Of a DNA stretch of 15,214 bases, positions 14,056 through 15,214 are shown piece after piece. The DNA comes from Thioalkalivibrio sp. GTDB lineage: Bacteria; Pseudomonadota; Gammaproteobacteria; Ectothiorhodospirales; Ectothiorhodospiraceae. Every line of letters starts with the position of its first letter. Position 1 is the first letter of the stretch. The stretch spans positions 1-15,214 of the forward strand of contig PWGH01000008.1 in the NCBI GenBank assembly GCA_003555285.1, written 5' to 3'. The notes beneath the pieces were generated by a model. The model searched no databases and was not told where the DNA came from. It worked only from the letters and a program-made list of their open reading frames with translations. The translations under genes and the position numbers were made by a program.

Positions 14056-15125
14056 CGGAAGCGGACCCGATGCCTGAAAGCGAACCGACCCTGGGCGGCG
14101 CGCCGGATGGTCCGGTCTTCCCCTGGGTGGTGCCGCTGCGTGCCCGGATCAAGGTGCAGCCCGAGGACTTCGTGGTCGAGGAACGGCCGGCGACCACGCC
14201 GGACGGGGAGGGGGAACATGTCTGGCTGCACATTGCCAAGACCGGACACAACACCGAGTCGGTGGCCGAGTGGCTGGCCCGGGTTGCCGATGTGCCCCGG
14301 GTGGCGGTGGGCTATGCCGGGCGCAAGGATCGCCATGCGGTGACCCGTCAATGGTTCAGCGTGCAGTTGCCGGGGCGGGAGGAACCGGATTGGGCCGCGC
14401 AGGCCCCGGAGGGCGTGGTGGTGCTGTCCAGCGCGCGGCATTCGCGCAAGCTGAAAACCGGGCATCTGCTGGGGAATCGCTTCCAGGTGCGTCTGCGTGA
14501 GGTCCAGGGGGATCGCGACGCGGCCGAGACCCTGCTGCTGCGCATTCAGGCGCGCGGCTTGCCCGATTATTTCGGTGAGCAGCGTTTCGGTCATGCCAAC
14601 CTGGAACGCGCACAGGCCTGGTTCGCCGGACGCCTGCGCCCGAAGGGGCGCAATCAACGCAGCCTGTACCTGTCGGCGGCACGCGCCGCGATCTTCAACG
14701 CGGTGCTGCGGGAGCGGGTGGCCGACGGCACCTGGGAGCGCCTGCTGCCGGGCGATGTAGCCAATCTGGACGGCCGGGGCAGCGTCTTCCCGGTCACGGC
14801 ACTCGATGCCGAATTGCAGGATCGCTGCGAACGGCTGGAGTTGCACCCGACCGGGCCGCTGTGGGGCCGGGGCGGGCCGGACAGTTCGGGCGCGGTGCTG
14901 GAGCGTGAGACGCGTGTGGCCAGCGCCTTCGGCGCCTTGGCCGCCGGACTGGAGCGGGAGAAGGTCGACGCCGCCCGGCGACCGCTGCGCATGCGCCCGC
15001 AGCATCTCGCCTGGCACTGGGAGGCGCCGGATGTGCTGGTGCTCGAGCTCGAGCTCGGCCCCGGTGAATACGCGACGGGGGTGGCCGGGGCCGTCGCCAT
15101 TCTCAACGAAGGCCCGATCCAATAG
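14052..15125 (+). CDS. truD: tRNA pseudouridine(13) synthase TruD
   Basis: A 357-residue TruD pseudouridine synthase, which isomerises U13 in tRNA. The catalytic Asp is residue 93 in GYAGRKDRHAVTRQWFSV. Other family blocks are KVQPEDFVVEE (34-44), HVWLHIAKTGHNTESVAEWL (57-76), RKLKTGHLLGNRF (132-144), PDYFGEQRFG (171-180) and RSLYLSAARAAIFNAVL (about 204-221). The C-terminal TRUD insertion-domain region and the closing LELGPGEYAT are present, so the protein looks complete (E. coli, 349 residues). Its ATG overlaps the tsaB stop (ATGA), with GGAGG upstream at 14040-14044. In E. coli and many relatives truD lies in a surE/ispF cluster, so its position here after tsaB is different. It ends the operon, 18 bp before a REP-like inverted repeat. 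Confidence 0.96.
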   Translation: MTEADPMPESEPTLGGAPDGPVFPWVVPLRARIKVQPEDFVVEERPATTPDGEGEHVWLHIAKTGHNTESVAEWLARVADVPRVAVGYAGRKDRHAVTRQWFSVQLPGREEPDWAAQAPEGVVVLSSARHSRKLKTGHLLGNRFQVRLREVQGDRDAAETLLLRIQARGLPDYFGEQRFGHANLERAQAWFAGRLRPKGRNQRSLYLSAARAAIFNAVLRERVADGTWERLLPGDVANLDGRGSVFPVTALDAELQDRCERLELHPTGPLWGRGGPDSSGAVLERETRVASAFGALAAGLEREKVDAARRPLRMRPQHLAWHWEAPDVLVLELELGPGEYATGVAGAVAILNEGPIQ

Positions 15126-15143
15126 CCCGCGATCCAAGGCCCC

Positions 15144-15213
15144 GTAGGAGGCGAGCCCTCTCGGCGACCGGTTTTCCAGCGTAAGGGCGTCGCCGAGAGG
15201 GCTCGCCTCCTAC
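15144..15213. repeat. REPIN-like pair of inverted GTAG-headed REP elements; possible operon terminator
   Basis: Two perfect 25-bp arms, 15144-15168 and 15189-15213, are exact inverted complements separated by a 20-nt loop. Each arm begins at its outer end with GTAGGAGGCGAG and can itself fold (CGAG/CTCG around CCCT). A GTAG tetranucleotide beside an imperfect palindrome is the hallmark of REP elements mobilised by RAYT transposases, and two in inverted order form a REPIN/BIME. It lies 18 bp after the truD stop, where it could also stop or stabilise the operon mRNA. The pair reaches the window's last base but one. Confidence 0.75.
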
Positions 15214-15214
15214 A

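Overview
The window is a GC-rich, gene-dense bacterial chromosomal segment. The gene content points to a gammaproteobacterium: a bifunctional PBP1b class cell-wall synthase followed by a TPR lipoprotein, a YoaA-type iron-sulfur helicase directly followed by tsaB, TruD, SufE, and Mog in its Mog rather than MoaB form. The pseudomonad-like arrangement around PBP1b and the REP-like repeat suggest a relative of Pseudomonas, Chromatiales or Ectothiorhodospiraceae, but that placement is inference. I see no phage, IS element, CRISPR array, tRNA or rRNA.

Left part (1-3396, minus strand except a gene tail at 1-73): a YbaK-type aminoacyl-tRNA deacylase, a nucleoside deaminase of the cytidine/guanine deaminase superfamily, SufE, a small cupin, and a GAF-domain protein with an unassigned helical C-terminus. 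These five genes are separated by gaps of roughly 100-230 bp, so they are probably several transcription units. Two of the gaps hold degenerate short tandem repeats.

Centre (3397-6501): a 269 bp divergent intergenic region separates the GAF gene from an orphan ParA ATPase on the plus strand, which is followed by mog (molybdopterin adenylyltransferase). Convergent to these, on the minus strand, are two exported proteins: a DUF302 protein and a secreted protein of unknown function. Next, also on the minus strand, is a 561-residue fusion of a phosphotransferase-like domain and a P-loop kinase, carrying a perfect four-copy 12-bp repeat.

Right part (8385-15214, plus strand): a short divergent region holds a perfect 10-bp-arm palindrome and a plausible sigma70 promoter. 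It leads into five overlapping genes: mrcB (PBP1b), an LpoP-like TPR lipoprotein, yoaA, tsaB and truD. Each junction overlaps by 4 to 10 bp, which implies one mRNA with translational coupling. The operon joins peptidoglycan synthesis and its probable activator to a DNA-repair helicase and two tRNA-modifying functions (t6A37 and pseudouridine 13). A 70-bp inverted pair of GTAG-headed REP-like repeats closes the operon.

Most of the window is recognisable housekeeping DNA. I do not see a convincing undescribed defence or mobile system. The points most worth a second look are the mrcB-lipoprotein coupling, the composite operon, the REPIN, the phosphotransferase-kinase fusion with its repeat, and the GAF/ParA divergent pair.
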